A stretch of 64,000 bases of DNA, taken from Bin5 sp965242905 (lineage in GTDB: Bacteria; Chloroflexota; Anaerolineae; Caldilineales; Caldilineaceae). The notes beneath the pieces were generated by a model. The model saw only the letters and a list, made by a program, of their open reading frames with translations, was not told the origin of the DNA and made no database searches. The stretch spans positions 744,001 through 808,000 of the forward strand of contig CBDETM010000002.1 in NCBI GenBank assembly GCA_965242905.1, read 5' to 3'. Both the position numbers and the translations under genes were made by a program. Positions 47,193 to 55,448 of this stretch are shown here, one piece after another. The first letter of the stretch is position 1. Every line of letters begins with the position of its first letter.

Positions 47193-47948
47193 TCAGGCGT
47201 CGCGTGCGCAGCGGAAGCCAACGTGGCGGCGCATCATTTGGGGAAAGCGGTCATAGCGGGCGGCGCAGCGGGCGCGCTCGGCGATGTTGTACCAGGAGCC
47301 GCCGCGCAGCACGTTGTGGGCGTCATAGTGGACGGTTGGCTTCGTGCAGATGGGGTTGGCCGGCGGGCTGAAGCTGTAATAGTCGTCGGAATAGCGATCC
47401 TGGCACCATTCCCAGACGTTGCCGACCATGTCGCAGACGCCGAACGGGCTGACGTTGCCGGCGTCGGTGTAGCGGTCTACGGGGGTGGGAAGGCCGACGC
47501 CGGAATCGCGTGTGTTGGCGCGGTCGGGGTCCCACTCGTTGCCCCAGGGCCAGGGGCGTCCGTCGGTGCCGCGGGCGGCGAATTCCCATTCGGCTTCGGT
47601 GGGCAGGCGGAGTCCGGCCCAGGTTGCGTAGGCTTGCGCATCCCAGTGGGCAACGCCGATGACCGGCTGATCGGGCGCGGTGAAGCGGGGGTCGTCCCAG
47701 CATTGGGGCGGCGTTGCGCCGGTGTCCTGGAGATAGCGATCGTACTGGGTGACGGTGACCGGGTAACGGCAGATGTAGAAGGGATCGAGGCGGACGGTGT
47801 GCTGGGGGCTTTCATCGCGGAAGCGGGTAAGGCGCCAGCCGTAGCGGTCGGCGATTTTCTGCGCGTCGGCCGGGTCGGTCCCCATTTGGAATGTACCGCC
47901 GGGGATGGGAATGAGCGTCGAGCCGTCCTGGTTTTCGATATTGTCCAC
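47193..47948 (-). CDS. FGE-sulfatase (SUMF1) domain protein without the catalytic cysteine pair
   Basis: Protein of 251 residues starting at GTG with GGAGG upstream. The fold marks are clear: IPGGTFQMGTD at the start, RYPVTVTQYDRYL, RLPTEAEWEFAARGTDG, GNVWEWCQD and NVLRGGSWYN. True formylglycine-generating enzymes have two cysteines just after the GGS[WY] segment. Here N221 and A/E residues occupy those places, and the next cysteine is in RCAAR. It is therefore unlikely to mature the sulfatases at the left end. Related SUMF1-domain proteins act as oxygenases or binding proteins. Confidence 0.88.
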   Translation of the reverse strand: MDNIENQDGSTLIPIPGGTFQMGTDPADAQKIADRYGWRLTRFRDESPQHTVRLDPFYICRYPVTVTQYDRYLQDTGATPPQCWDDPRFTAPDQPVIGVAHWDAQAYATWAGLRLPTEAEWEFAARGTDGRPWPWGNEWDPDRANTRDSGVGLPTPVDRYTDAGNVSPFGVCDMVGNVWEWCQDRYSDDYYSFSPPANPICTKPTVHYDAHNVLRGGSWYNIAERARCAARYDRFPQMMRRHVGFRCARDA

Positions 47949-47968
47949 GGCCTTTTTGTCCTCCGGTT

Positions 47969-49261
47969 CTATTGCGCGGCCTGCTCGGCGTAGTGGAGGG
48001 CTACTTTGCGCATGGCGGCGGCGATGTCTTTGGCGTCCTGTTCGGTATAGGAGTTGCGGAAGAGGATGAAGCCGGTCTTGGGCAGTTCGCGCTCGGTGTG
48101 GGGCAGGTGAAGCGTGCTGTAGTCGATGCGGCGGTTGCCCTGCTCGTCGACGAAGGGGTAGCGGGACTGGCCGTAGGTGTCCTCGTCGGTGAAGATCGGG
48201 TAGCGGTAGAGGGGGCGACCCTGGATGTAGGGGCCGTAGCAGTCCGGGATGCCTTCGGCGCGAACGGCTGCGGAGAAATCATCGGAGGAGATGCCGGCCC
48301 TGGATTGGTCGACGGTGTAGGCGTAGGTGTAGTAGGCGCTGCGGTCTTCGGGGTGGACCTTTTGGATCTTGAAGCCGGGCAGCTGGGGCACGACTTCGTC
48401 GAGGATGGCGGCGGTCATGCGGCGCACGCGGGTGGCCTCGTGCCAGCGGTCGAACTGGGCGAGGCCGACGGCGGCGTGGAGGTCGGTCATGGGGTGGAAG
48501 TCGCCGAGGAAGGCGTAGCCCTTGGTGCCGCCGCGGCGGAAGGAGGTGGGGGCGAGGGAGCTGCGGAGGGCGCTGTCCATTTCGGAGCCTTTGCGGGAGA
48601 AGCCCATGGCACGGCGGGCGAGGGGCTCGTCGTTGGTGATGACCATGCCGCCCTGGTCGGTGGTGAGGGTCTTGCCGCCGAGCGAGAAGCAGCCGATGTC
48701 ACCGATGGTGCCGACGAGCTGGCCGCGGTATTCGGCGAGGTGGGCCTGTGAGCAATCCTCGATGACGGGGATGTTGTGGGCGCGGCCGATTTCGAGGATG
48801 GGGCCCATGTCGCAGGGGTTGCCGTAGAGGTGGACGGCGAGGATGGCTTTGGTGCGGGGGGTGATACGGCGCTCGATGTCGGCAGGGTCGGTGTTGAGGG
48901 TCTCCGGGTCCCAGTCGGCGAAGACGGGGATGGCGTTGTGGAGGATGATGCCGAGGACGGAGCCGATGTCGGTGGTGGGCGTGGTGATGACTTCGTCGCC
49001 GGGTTCGGGGTTGACGGCGGCAACGGCGGCATGGATGGCGCCGGTGCCGGTGGTGGTGGCGACGGCGTATTGGGCGCCGTGGAGGGTGGCGAAGGCGTCG
49101 GCGAAGGCCCTCACTTTGAAGCCGGAGCGCCAGGCGTCGGTGGCGTTGTCCATGACTTCCATGAGGTGGCGGCGTTCTTCGTCGCCGAAGATCCACTTGG
49201 GGCCGAAGGGCTGGCTGCGCAGGGGCTCGCCGCCGTCAATTGCCAGTTTTGCGCTGGTCAT
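47969..49261 (-). CDS. DegT/DnrJ/EryC1/StrS-type aminotransferase
   Basis: PLP enzyme of 430 residues. The aldimine lysine is K197 in CFSLGGKTLTTDQGGM. ATTTGTGAIHAAVAAV and VIEDCSQAHLAEYRG are the cofactor segments. AAGGAAAC precedes the ATG. It is homologous to the enzyme at 30.3-31.6 kb, so each half of the superlocus has its own keto-sugar-type transaminase. It ends 21 bases before the SUMF1-domain gene. The upstream spacer holds a dispersed repeat cluster, so an internal promoter may exist there. Confidence 0.9.
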   Translation of the reverse strand: MTSAKLAIDGGEPLRSQPFGPKWIFGDEERRHLMEVMDNATDAWRSGFKVRAFADAFATLHGAQYAVATTTGTGAIHAAVAAVNPEPGDEVITTPTTDIGSVLGIILHNAIPVFADWDPETLNTDPADIERRITPRTKAILAVHLYGNPCDMGPILEIGRAHNIPVIEDCSQAHLAEYRGQLVGTIGDIGCFSLGGKTLTTDQGGMVITNDEPLARRAMGFSRKGSEMDSALRSSLAPTSFRRGGTKGYAFLGDFHPMTDLHAAVGLAQFDRWHEATRVRRMTAAILDEVVPQLPGFKIQKVHPEDRSAYYTYAYTVDQSRAGISSDDFSAAVRAEGIPDCYGPYIQGRPLYRYPIFTDEDTYGQSRYPFVDEQGNRRIDYSTLHLPHTERELPKTGFILFRNSYTEQDAKDIAAAMRKVALHYAEQAAQ

Positions 49262-49275
49262 GGGATGTTTCCTTG

Positions 49276-49327
49276 TCTGAATCAGGATTTAGTCAAGATT
49301 TGCAGGATTTTTATGGATGTTCACGAT
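49276..49327 (+). repeat. Dispersed repeat R2, diverged copy
   Basis: It starts TCTGAATCAGGATTT like the other R2 copies but has a short internal expansion before GGATTTTTATGGAT. Confidence 0.65.
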
Positions 49328-49500
49328 AATTGAAGCGCGCATTGGCTGGCGTTGCAGCGCCTGGTGGGCCGGTCGGGGAGCCGGTCCAGATGGCTGGCAG
49401 GACTTTGGCTGATGGTGGAAGGCAGCCGGGGCCGGGGACAGGGTAGGGTGTGCGCATAGAGTCGCACAGGTGGAGCTGGTCGAAAGTAGGCACCAGGTGG

Positions 49501-49582
49501 GCGAGGCATGTTGTAGGAGAGGGGGCGTTGCGGGGGCGGAGCCCCCGCACAAGGGAGGGCCGAATAGGCCCGACCGCCCAAA
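49501..49582 (+). repeat. Dispersed two-hairpin repeat R1, copy 2
   Basis: It is the same two stems as copy 1 (GCGGGGGCGGAGCCCCCGC and GGGCC-GAATA-GGCCC) with nearly identical flanks, and the same orientation. Confidence 0.9.
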
Positions 49583-49585
49583 GGC

Positions 49586-49629
49586 GAGGAGAGAGTGTAG
49601 AGGAGAGAGGAGTGAGAGAAGGCACATTC
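49586..49629 (+). repeat. GA-rich 45-base repeat R5, diverged copy
   Basis: It starts GAGGAGAGAG, as the copies near and inside imuB do, and lies directly behind R1. Confidence 0.5.
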
Positions 49630-49691
49630 ACTGCCTCGTATTGAATCGAGAATTGGGCAAGTTTGTCATTGCTAACGGTTGAGAGCGGCGA

Positions 49692-50816
49692 TCAGATGTC
49701 GTCGAGGGTCCATTTTGTGTAGGCGGCGTGGCAGATGCCGTCTTCGAGGGTGATCCAGTAGCAGGTGAAGAGGCTGCCGTCGTCGAACTGGACGGTGATG
49801 GGGTAGCCGACGTCGGAGCCGCCGCTGTGGTTGGGGTAGTCGGGCCACATGGGGGAGGCTGTGCCGGCATCGTCGCGCATGATGATGGTGTTGTCGGTGT
49901 CCCAGGTCTTGCCGTTGTCTTCGCTGAGGACGAGGCGGATGCCCATGGGTTCCCAGCGGTAGGTGACGCCGCAGAGGATGCGGCCGTCCTGGAGGCGGAG
50001 GAGGTGGGGGGGATAGCCCCTGACCTCGGTGCGGAGCGGTTGGGACCAGGTGAGGCCGGCGTCTTCGGACCAGCTTTCGAGCAGGTAGCCGCTGGTGAGG
50101 TGGCCGGGGGTTGAGTGGCGGATGTGGGCGAGGACCTTGCCGGGTTCGGCTTCGATGAAGCAGGTCTCGTCGCCGGTGACGCTGGAGACGCTGGAGGAGA
50201 GGGGGATGAGGCGCCAGTTGTCGCCGTCGGGGTCGGAGCGCCAGACGAAGACCTGGCCCTTGTCGCCTTCCTGATCGCGGGCATAGACGGGGAGGAGGAT
50301 GTTGCCGGCCTGGAGGCGGGTCCAGCGGGGGAAGGCGGTCATCCAGCTGAAGCCGGGGACGAGCCAGTCGCGGCGGTCCCATGTTTTGCCCTGGTCGTGG
50401 GAGCGCATGACGAAGAGCTTGGGCATGCCGATGAGGAGGTCGTTGCCGGTGTTGTTGGGATGGGGGCGGGCGGTGAGGCCGAGCTCTTCGGCTTCGGCGG
50501 CGCGTTCTTTGGGCCAGGACTCAAAGCCGACGGTGCCGGCAGCGAGGTAGCTGCCGTCGGGCTGGACATCGGCGTAGCGGTCGTAGTATTCGCGCGGCAG
50601 GGCGGCGGGCCAGGCGAGGGGGATGGTCTGGTCGTTGGTTTCGGTGAACGTCTCGCCCTGGTCATCGGAGACGAGAACGATCCAGTCGGCGAGGCCGTAG
50701 TGGTCGGCGAAGGGGGAGGAGACGACACCGACGGTGAGGCGGCCGTCGGGGAGGAGTTGGGGAACGGGGCCGAGAGAGTAGCGTCCGGGGCGTTTGTAGA
50801 GGATGCCGTGCTGCAT
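49692..50816 (-). CDS. BNR-repeat propeller protein, sialidase superfamily
   Basis: Protein of 374 residues with AGGAGACAG before the ATG. Asp boxes SDDQGETF, SHDQGKTW, SEDAGLTW and SEDNGKTW mark a six-bladed propeller. The start MQHGILYKRPGRYSLGP lacks a signal peptide and the classical FRIP. It is the first enzyme-like gene behind the importer IV permeases, 62 bases after the DppC-type gene. This supports cytoplasmic processing of the imported ligand. Members of this superfamily in other bacteria act on glycans; the exact substrate is not readable here. Confidence 0.82.
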   Translation of the reverse strand: MQHGILYKRPGRYSLGPVPQLLPDGRLTVGVVSSPFADHYGLADWIVLVSDDQGETFTETNDQTIPLAWPAALPREYYDRYADVQPDGSYLAAGTVGFESWPKERAAEAEELGLTARPHPNNTGNDLLIGMPKLFVMRSHDQGKTWDRRDWLVPGFSWMTAFPRWTRLQAGNILLPVYARDQEGDKGQVFVWRSDPDGDNWRLIPLSSSVSSVTGDETCFIEAEPGKVLAHIRHSTPGHLTSGYLLESWSEDAGLTWSQPLRTEVRGYPPHLLRLQDGRILCGVTYRWEPMGIRLVLSEDNGKTWDTDNTIIMRDDAGTASPMWPDYPNHSGGSDVGYPITVQFDDGSLFTCYWITLEDGICHAAYTKWTLDDI

Positions 50817-50878
50817 GATCTGTCTCCTGACTGGGTTTGCGGGTGACTTTCGGCGTGAGCCGGACCTGTCGGTCGCGG

Positions 50879-51784
50879 TTATGAGGCGCGCCAGCGGGGG
50901 TCGAGAATGTCCCGCAGGGCGTCACCGATGAGGTTGAGGGAGATAACGGTGCCTACCAGGACGCCTCCCGGCGGGACCCACAGCCACCAGAAGCGCTGAA
51001 TGAGGGAGAGGTTGTTGGCGGAGGTGATCATGTTGCCCCAGCTGGGGGTAGGGGGCTGGACGCCGAGGCCGAGAAAGCTGATGCCGGCTTCGGCGATGAT
51101 GGCTACGCCGATATTGAGCGTCATGTTGACGAGCACGAGGGGCATGAGATTGGGGGTAACGTGCTGGCGGACGATTCGGCCGGTGGTGGTGCCGATGGAG
51201 CGGGCGGCGAGGATGTAGTCGAGCTCGCGAATCGACAGCACTTGAGAGCGGAAGATACGGGCGTCAAAGGGCCAGCTGAGAAAGCCGAGTGCGATCAGCA
51301 GGGTCCAGGGGGTGGGGCCGATGATGGCGATGACGATGAGGAGGAAGAAGATATCGGGGAAGACGATCATAATGTCGACGATGCGCTGGCCGAAGAAGTC
51401 GATGACGCCGCCGAAGTAGCCGGAGAGCGAGCCGACAATCAGGCCGATGACGGTGCGGATGATGACGGCGGCGAGACCGATGAGGAGTGAAACGCGACCG
51501 CCGTAGAGGATGCGGGTGAGCATGTCGCGGCCGGTGAGGTCGGTGCCGAGCCAGTGGTCGGCGCTGGGGGGTTTGCGGATGGCCTGGACGTCGATCTCGT
51601 GCGGCTCGAAAGGTGTCAGCCAAGGGGCCAGAATGGCTGAGATGGTTATTACCAACATGAATATAACGCCGCCGACTGCGCCGGGATTCTGCAAGAAGAG
51701 TCGGAAGTTCTGGACGGCCAGCGACGGCCTTTCGATGGTGAGGGCCTGGGCCGAATCGGAGGCGTTATCGTTTTGCGCGCTCAT
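50879..51784 (-). CDS. Importer IV permease, DppC/OppC type
   Basis: Membrane subunit of 301 residues, standard length without the insertion seen in importers I and III. It shows NPGAVGGVIFMLVITISAILAPW as first span, HWLGTDLTGRDMLTRILYGG, and the EAA-like loop YILAARSIGTTTGRIVRQHV. It ends NLIGDALRDILDPRW. It lies 28 bases behind the DppB-type gene. The ATPase is not encoded in the window. It forms the channel of the minus-strand importer. Confidence 0.92.
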   Translation of the reverse strand: MSAQNDNASDSAQALTIERPSLAVQNFRLFLQNPGAVGGVIFMLVITISAILAPWLTPFEPHEIDVQAIRKPPSADHWLGTDLTGRDMLTRILYGGRVSLLIGLAAVIIRTVIGLIVGSLSGYFGGVIDFFGQRIVDIMIVFPDIFFLLIVIAIIGPTPWTLLIALGFLSWPFDARIFRSQVLSIRELDYILAARSIGTTTGRIVRQHVTPNLMPLVLVNMTLNIGVAIIAEAGISFLGLGVQPPTPSWGNMITSANNLSLIQRFWWLWVPPGGVLVGTVISLNLIGDALRDILDPRWRAS

Positions 51785-51812
51785 GCTGGCAGTTCACTCC
51801 GAATAATTGGCA

Positions 51813-52841
51813 CTACGAATAGGTAACGCGCGGATCGACCCAGCAGTAGCAGATGTCCACGATCAGGTTGCTGAGGATAACGAGAACGGCGGTGACGGTG
51901 ATGGTGGCGATCATGATGGAAAAGTCTTTGGCCTCGGCTGCTTTTGCGGTCCACATGCCGACGCCGGGGTAGTTGAAGACGATCTCGAAGAAGGCGGAGC
52001 CGCCGATGACGAAGGGGATGCTGCGGCCGACGATGGTGAGGATGGGCAGGAGGGCATTGCGGAAGATGTGGCGGCTGCGGACGATGCGCTCCTTGAGGCC
52101 TTTGGCGCGGGCGACAGTGACGTAGTCGGCGCGCATTGTTTCGAGAACGCTGGTGCGAGTCCAGCGGATGAGGCCGGCCGAGCCGCTGATCCCCATGGCC
52201 ATGACGGGCAGGATGAGATAGTAGACGCGGTCCCAGAAGTCGCCTCCGGTGCGGGCGTTGTACATGCCGCCGGCGGGGAACCAGCCCAGCCTTATGGCAA
52301 AGATGATGATGACCCAGGTGGCGAGGAGAAATCCGGGCACACTGATGAGGATGTAGGTGATGAAGGAGACGATGTTGTCGAAGGCGGAGTACTGGTAGAG
52401 AGCAGAGAGCGAGCCGGCGACGACGCCGATGCCGACGCTGAGCAGCGTGGCGAGGACTGTGAGGCGGATGGTGACGCGGACGCGGACTGCCAGTTCGGGG
52501 CCGATCAGTTCGGCGGTGCGCATGGCGCGGCCGAAGTCTCCCTGAACTACCCTGCCCAGCCAGCGGAAGTATTGGATATGGATGGGGTCGTTGAGTCCGA
52601 GTCTTTCGTGGAGGTAATCGCGATTGCTGGTGCCTTCGTCTTCGCCGCGTCCTTTGTAGGCCTCCTGGACGCCGAGTTGGTCGCGCACCTGCTGGGGCGT
52701 CATTCCCTGTGTTTCGGCGGTCACGAACATGAAGAGTGTGGGGTCGCCGGGCGCGAGGCGCATGAGGGCGAAGTTTATGTAGGTGATGACGATGAGCATG
52801 GGGAAGGCGACGAGGATGCGGCGGATGATGTACTGGGTCAA
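51813..52841 (-). CDS. Importer IV permease, DppB/OppB type
   Basis: Membrane subunit of 342 residues starting at TTG with AAGGAT upstream. The first span is RRILVAFPMLIVITYINF. A longer periplasmic loop near residues 45-80 (QGMTPQQVRDQLGVQEAY) precedes the usual RWLGRVVQGDFG segment. The EAA-like loop YVTVARAKGLKERIVRSRHIFRN is present, and the C-terminus is CYCWVDPRVTYS. It is separated from the binding-protein gene by a small gene and a repeat-bearing spacer. Confidence 0.92.
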   Translation of the reverse strand: MTQYIIRRILVAFPMLIVITYINFALMRLAPGDPTLFMFVTAETQGMTPQQVRDQLGVQEAYKGRGEDEGTSNRDYLHERLGLNDPIHIQYFRWLGRVVQGDFGRAMRTAELIGPELAVRVRVTIRLTVLATLLSVGIGVVAGSLSALYQYSAFDNIVSFITYILISVPGFLLATWVIIIFAIRLGWFPAGGMYNARTGGDFWDRVYYLILPVMAMGISGSAGLIRWTRTSVLETMRADYVTVARAKGLKERIVRSRHIFRNALLPILTIVGRSIPFVIGGSAFFEIVFNYPGVGMWTAKAAEAKDFSIMIATITVTAVLVILSNLIVDICYCWVDPRVTYS

Positions 52842-52900
52842 GATGCGATCCTTTATTTATCCACTAAGGGCCACAAGGGGCCGCTGTTAACGCCTTTTCT

Positions 52901-52969
52901 TTCCGCGAAGGGACGCGAAGGGGCGCGAAGGGGCGCGAAGAACACCTTTTTCTTTCCACGAAGGGACGC
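52901..52969. repeat. Tandem 10-base repeat R4 (CGCGAAGGGR units)
   Basis: Four 10-base units ending GCGAAG run from 52901 to 52940; a variant with TTCCACGAAGGGACGC follows at 52954-52969. A related copy lies at 62937-62955. It sits between the small gene and the permease. Confidence 0.75.
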
Positions 52970-52983
52970 TATGTACGCTGTAA

Positions 52984-53220
52984 TCAGCCGTCGAAGGCAT
53001 TGTCTCGTTCCTGGCGGATTTGGGAGATTATGCGGTCAACGTCGATTGGTTTACCGTTCCGGCGTTTGCTAATTCTCTCCCGAAGTACTTGTAGACTATC
53101 GAAGAACGCTTCATCTACTTGGGCTCTTCTGGCAGCGGCTTCGTCGATCCTAGAAGCGTCTGATTCTGTTTGCCTCTCAGCTTCGGGATCGGTAGAGGGT
53201 TGAATGCAACAGTTTTCCAT
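52984..53220 (-). CDS. Small hypothetical protein, antitoxin-like C-terminus
   Basis: Protein of 78 residues from the ATG at 53220; a GTG at 53232 would add four. The middle is helical (RAQVDEAFFDSLQVLRERIS), and the end GKPIDVDRIISQIRQERD recalls the tails of small antitoxins of the VapB/Phd kind. No toxin gene is next to it. It lies inside the importer IV unit, between the binding protein and the permease, flanked by a hairpin and R4 repeats. It may be a relic. No ribosome-binding site is obvious, so even its expression is uncertain. Confidence 0.4.
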   Translation of the reverse strand: MENCCIQPSTDPEAERQTESDASRIDEAAARRAQVDEAFFDSLQVLRERISKRRNGKPIDVDRIISQIRQERDNAFDG

Positions 53221-53345
53221 CAAGAATACCACCCAGGTTCACGAGACGACTTCTGCTCACAATGCTGCGTTGTGACCGGCGAGGGGGCGGCGGTCACAGC
53301 TTTTCGCTGAACAGACTTGGTTACTTCTCCAGGAAAGCAGGGAAA

Positions 53346-53379
53346 GAAGAGGAGGGAGGAAGGGTTCTCCCTCCTCTTC
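53346..53379 (-). terminator. Perfect 12-bp hairpin after importer IV binding-protein gene
   Basis: GAAGAGGAGGGA (53346-53357) pairs with TCCCTCCTCTTC (53368-53379). It lies 24 bases downstream of the binding-protein stop on the minus strand, followed by a TTTCCC stretch rather than a clean T tract. Confidence 0.6.
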
Positions 53380-53402
53380 GCTGTCTGTTCTCTGACTAAG
53401 TC

Positions 53403-55169
53403 CTACTCGATCCAGTACCAGCTGACTACGCCTTTTTCACCGGAGGTGCCGAGCCAGTTGAAGGCTTCTTCGGGGATGAAGCCGCCGAGGTCGTCGGTCA
53501 TCACGTAGAATTCGGCGATCTGGGTGACACCCCAGATTGGGCCGTCTTCGAAGTAGATTTCCATCAAGGCCTGGGTGGCGCGTGTTTTCTCGTCGGGGTC
53601 GGTGGTGCCCATGGCGACGTTACACATGTTTCTGAATTCGTCGTTGCACCAGTGGAAGCTGGCGGGCCAGTAGTCCTCATCGCAGCTGCCGACCCAGTAT
53701 TCGCAGTTGCGCAGGGTGTTGGAGACCCAGCCGCCGATCATGCTGATGTCATAGTCGCCGCTGGCGCTGCGCTCCTGTTGGAGTTCCCTACCGGCGAGGA
53801 TCTCGGTCTGGATTCCGACATCGGCCAGCTGTTGCTGGAGCAGGACGGGGGCGTCACCACCTGAACCGCCAAGTACTATCAGGACGCGACTGGGGTCCCA
53901 GATGCCTTCGGCTTCAGCTTCGGCGAGGAGCTGTTTAGCCATTTCGGGGTCGAACGAGCGCGGTACGACGAGGCCGGAGTCGCAGCCCTCGCAGAAGGAC
54001 TCGGTGGCGGTCTGATGGCCGCGGAGCCCGAAGACGGAGTCTTCCGGCTGGCCGAAGCCGAAGTAGAGGACTTCAGCCCAGAGCTCGCGGTTGACGGCAA
54101 GGGCGATGGCGTCCATGACCTTGCGCGGCAGTTTGCGGTCATCACCGCGATTGAGGCCGTAGCCTGTCATCATGAAGGTGCGGGGATGGATGGCGGTATC
54201 GGCGAGGTCACTGACGGTCTCGTAGTCGCTGGCGCCGACTTTGACCATGTCGGACTCGCCGGCGAGGAAGTTGTCGAGTGTCAGGCCGGAGTGTTCGGCG
54301 TAGCGCTTGATGCCGGGCTTGCCGTAGATGGCGTTGCCCCACCAGTCCTCATTGCGCTGCAGTTCGAGGACTTTGGCTTCTTCGTCCCAGCTGACGACGC
54401 GGTAAGGGCCGCTGGTGACTTCGGGAACCCAGGCATCGGGGAAGTCGCCGGCCCAGAGCTGGGCGGCGGAGTACTGGCCGAGGTGGTGTTCGGGCAGGAC
54501 GGAGAGGAAGGCAAGTGGGCGCCAGACGAGGCCGATGGGTTCGTCGGCTTCGATGCGCATGTTGAAGTCGTCGATGATCTTGATGCCGGAGATGGAGTCG
54601 GCTTTGCCTTCGAAGTAGTCCTGTCCGCCGGTGATGTTGGGGAAGAGGACTTTGGCATCGCCGAGCCAGTAGTCGGCATCGGCGTGATAGAGGAGTTCGA
54701 AGGTGAAGGCGACGTCGGCGGTGGTGATGCGCTCGCCATCGCTCCAGACGGCGTCCTCGTAAAGTTCGATCTCCATGGCCATGTTGTCGTCAACGCGCTC
54801 GATGCGGCGTGCAATCCAGGGCGTGGGGGTGGTATTGCCCATGGGGCCCATGAAGATGAGCGGCATCTGGACCATGTAGAAGGACTCGCTGCCGAAGTTC
54901 CAGTTGCCGGCGGTGATTCCGCCCCACATACCGACGCCGAACCGGGTACGTCCTGGGAGGACGAGCAGGCGGTCGGAGTCGACGGTGTCGGGGTTGACGG
55001 CGTATTGGATGCCGGGCAGTTCGGCCATGTCATCGCCCGTATCCTCCTCCATGGCGGTGTCGGCGCCGTCACCGGTCGTTGCGGGCGCGGCGCAGGCGCC
55101 GATGAGCAGGGCAAAGACCAGCAGGAGGGACAGCAGTGTACAGTTCAACCAGTTACGTTTGATACGCAT
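53403..55169 (-). CDS. Importer IV substrate-binding lipoprotein (SBP_bac_5)
   Basis: Binding protein of 588 residues, the longest of the set. The leader is MRIKRNWLNCTLLSLLLVF with lipobox IGAC (Cys26). Segments ELYEDAVWSDGERITTADVAFTF, SGPYRVVSWDEEAKVLELQRN and MDAIALAVNRELWAEVLYFG place it in SBP_bac_5. It is not in the importer I/III subgroup. AAAGGAG (55178-55184) is a strong ribosome-binding site. It is the first gene of the long minus-strand unit and lies about 80 bases behind a near-consensus promoter. Confidence 0.92.
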   Translation of the reverse strand: MRIKRNWLNCTLLSLLLVFALLIGACAAPATTGDGADTAMEEDTGDDMAELPGIQYAVNPDTVDSDRLLVLPGRTRFGVGMWGGITAGNWNFGSESFYMVQMPLIFMGPMGNTTPTPWIARRIERVDDNMAMEIELYEDAVWSDGERITTADVAFTFELLYHADADYWLGDAKVLFPNITGGQDYFEGKADSISGIKIIDDFNMRIEADEPIGLVWRPLAFLSVLPEHHLGQYSAAQLWAGDFPDAWVPEVTSGPYRVVSWDEEAKVLELQRNEDWWGNAIYGKPGIKRYAEHSGLTLDNFLAGESDMVKVGASDYETVSDLADTAIHPRTFMMTGYGLNRGDDRKLPRKVMDAIALAVNRELWAEVLYFGFGQPEDSVFGLRGHQTATESFCEGCDSGLVVPRSFDPEMAKQLLAEAEAEGIWDPSRVLIVLGGSGGDAPVLLQQQLADVGIQTEILAGRELQQERSASGDYDISMIGGWVSNTLRNCEYWVGSCDEDYWPASFHWCNDEFRNMCNVAMGTTDPDEKTRATQALMEIYFEDGPIWGVTQIAEFYVMTDDLGGFIPEEAFNWLGTSGEKGVVSWYWIE

Positions 55170-55257
55170 GTCTCTTTCTCCTTTGGATAATGGAATTACT
55201 CGGGTCTATTCCAAGGTGCGCCGTTGCAGGGGTATCGAGGGGAAGATTCTGGTGGGC

Positions 55258-55286
55258 ATTTTAGGGAAAAGCGGGGGGTGTGTCAA
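55258..55286 (-). promoter_or_regulatory. Near-consensus sigma-70 promoter for the minus-strand importer IV unit
   Basis: On the minus strand: TTGACA (55286-55281), a 17-base spacer and TAAAAT (55263-55258). Six of six and five of six positions match. It would give a leader of about 80 bases to the ATG at 55169. Confidence 0.75.
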
Positions 55287-55300
55287 GGAGGGGAAAAAAT

Positions 55301-55327
55301 GCAGTTTTTAGTTGTTAGTTTTTAGTT
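55301..55327 (+). repeat. Dispersed repeat R3, shortened copy
   Basis: GCAGTTTTTAG followed by two further TTTTTAG-like units; it is directly followed by R2. Confidence 0.75.
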
Positions 55328-55335
55328 GGCGCCTG

Positions 55336-55376
55336 TCTGAATCAGGATTTGCGGGATTTATTGGATTTTCAGGATA
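55336..55376 (+). repeat. Dispersed repeat R2
   Basis: TCTGAATCAGGATTTGCGGG followed by a T/G-rich stretch ending TTTTCAGGAT. The same unit occurs seven times in the window. Confidence 0.85.
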
Positions 55377-55448
55377 GCTAGTTTGCTGTGGTCGCGTGGC
55401 GCCGGGTAGAGCGTTCTGCGAGAGGTTACGAGAGAATTGCGAGAGAAT

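Larger units (their letters stand above)
49262..49691. other. Intergenic repeat cluster
   Basis: This 430-base spacer contains a diverged R2 copy (49276-49327), R1 copy 2 (49501-49582) and a diverged copy of the 45-base GA-rich repeat (49586-49629). No gene is supported here. Confidence 0.75.

Noticed and set aside
47193..47948. The SUMF1-domain protein as maturase of the sulfatases
   Set aside because: The active-site cysteine pair of formylglycine-generating enzymes is absent.
41527..50816. Calling the BNR propellers true sialidases
   Set aside because: Asp boxes are present, but the FRIP motif is missing and no sialic acid catabolic genes are nearby.
51807..53072. A 421-residue open frame on the plus strand
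   Set aside because: It is antisense to the importer IV permease gene and has a composition typical of a shadow frame, whereas the minus strand shows clear permease motifs.
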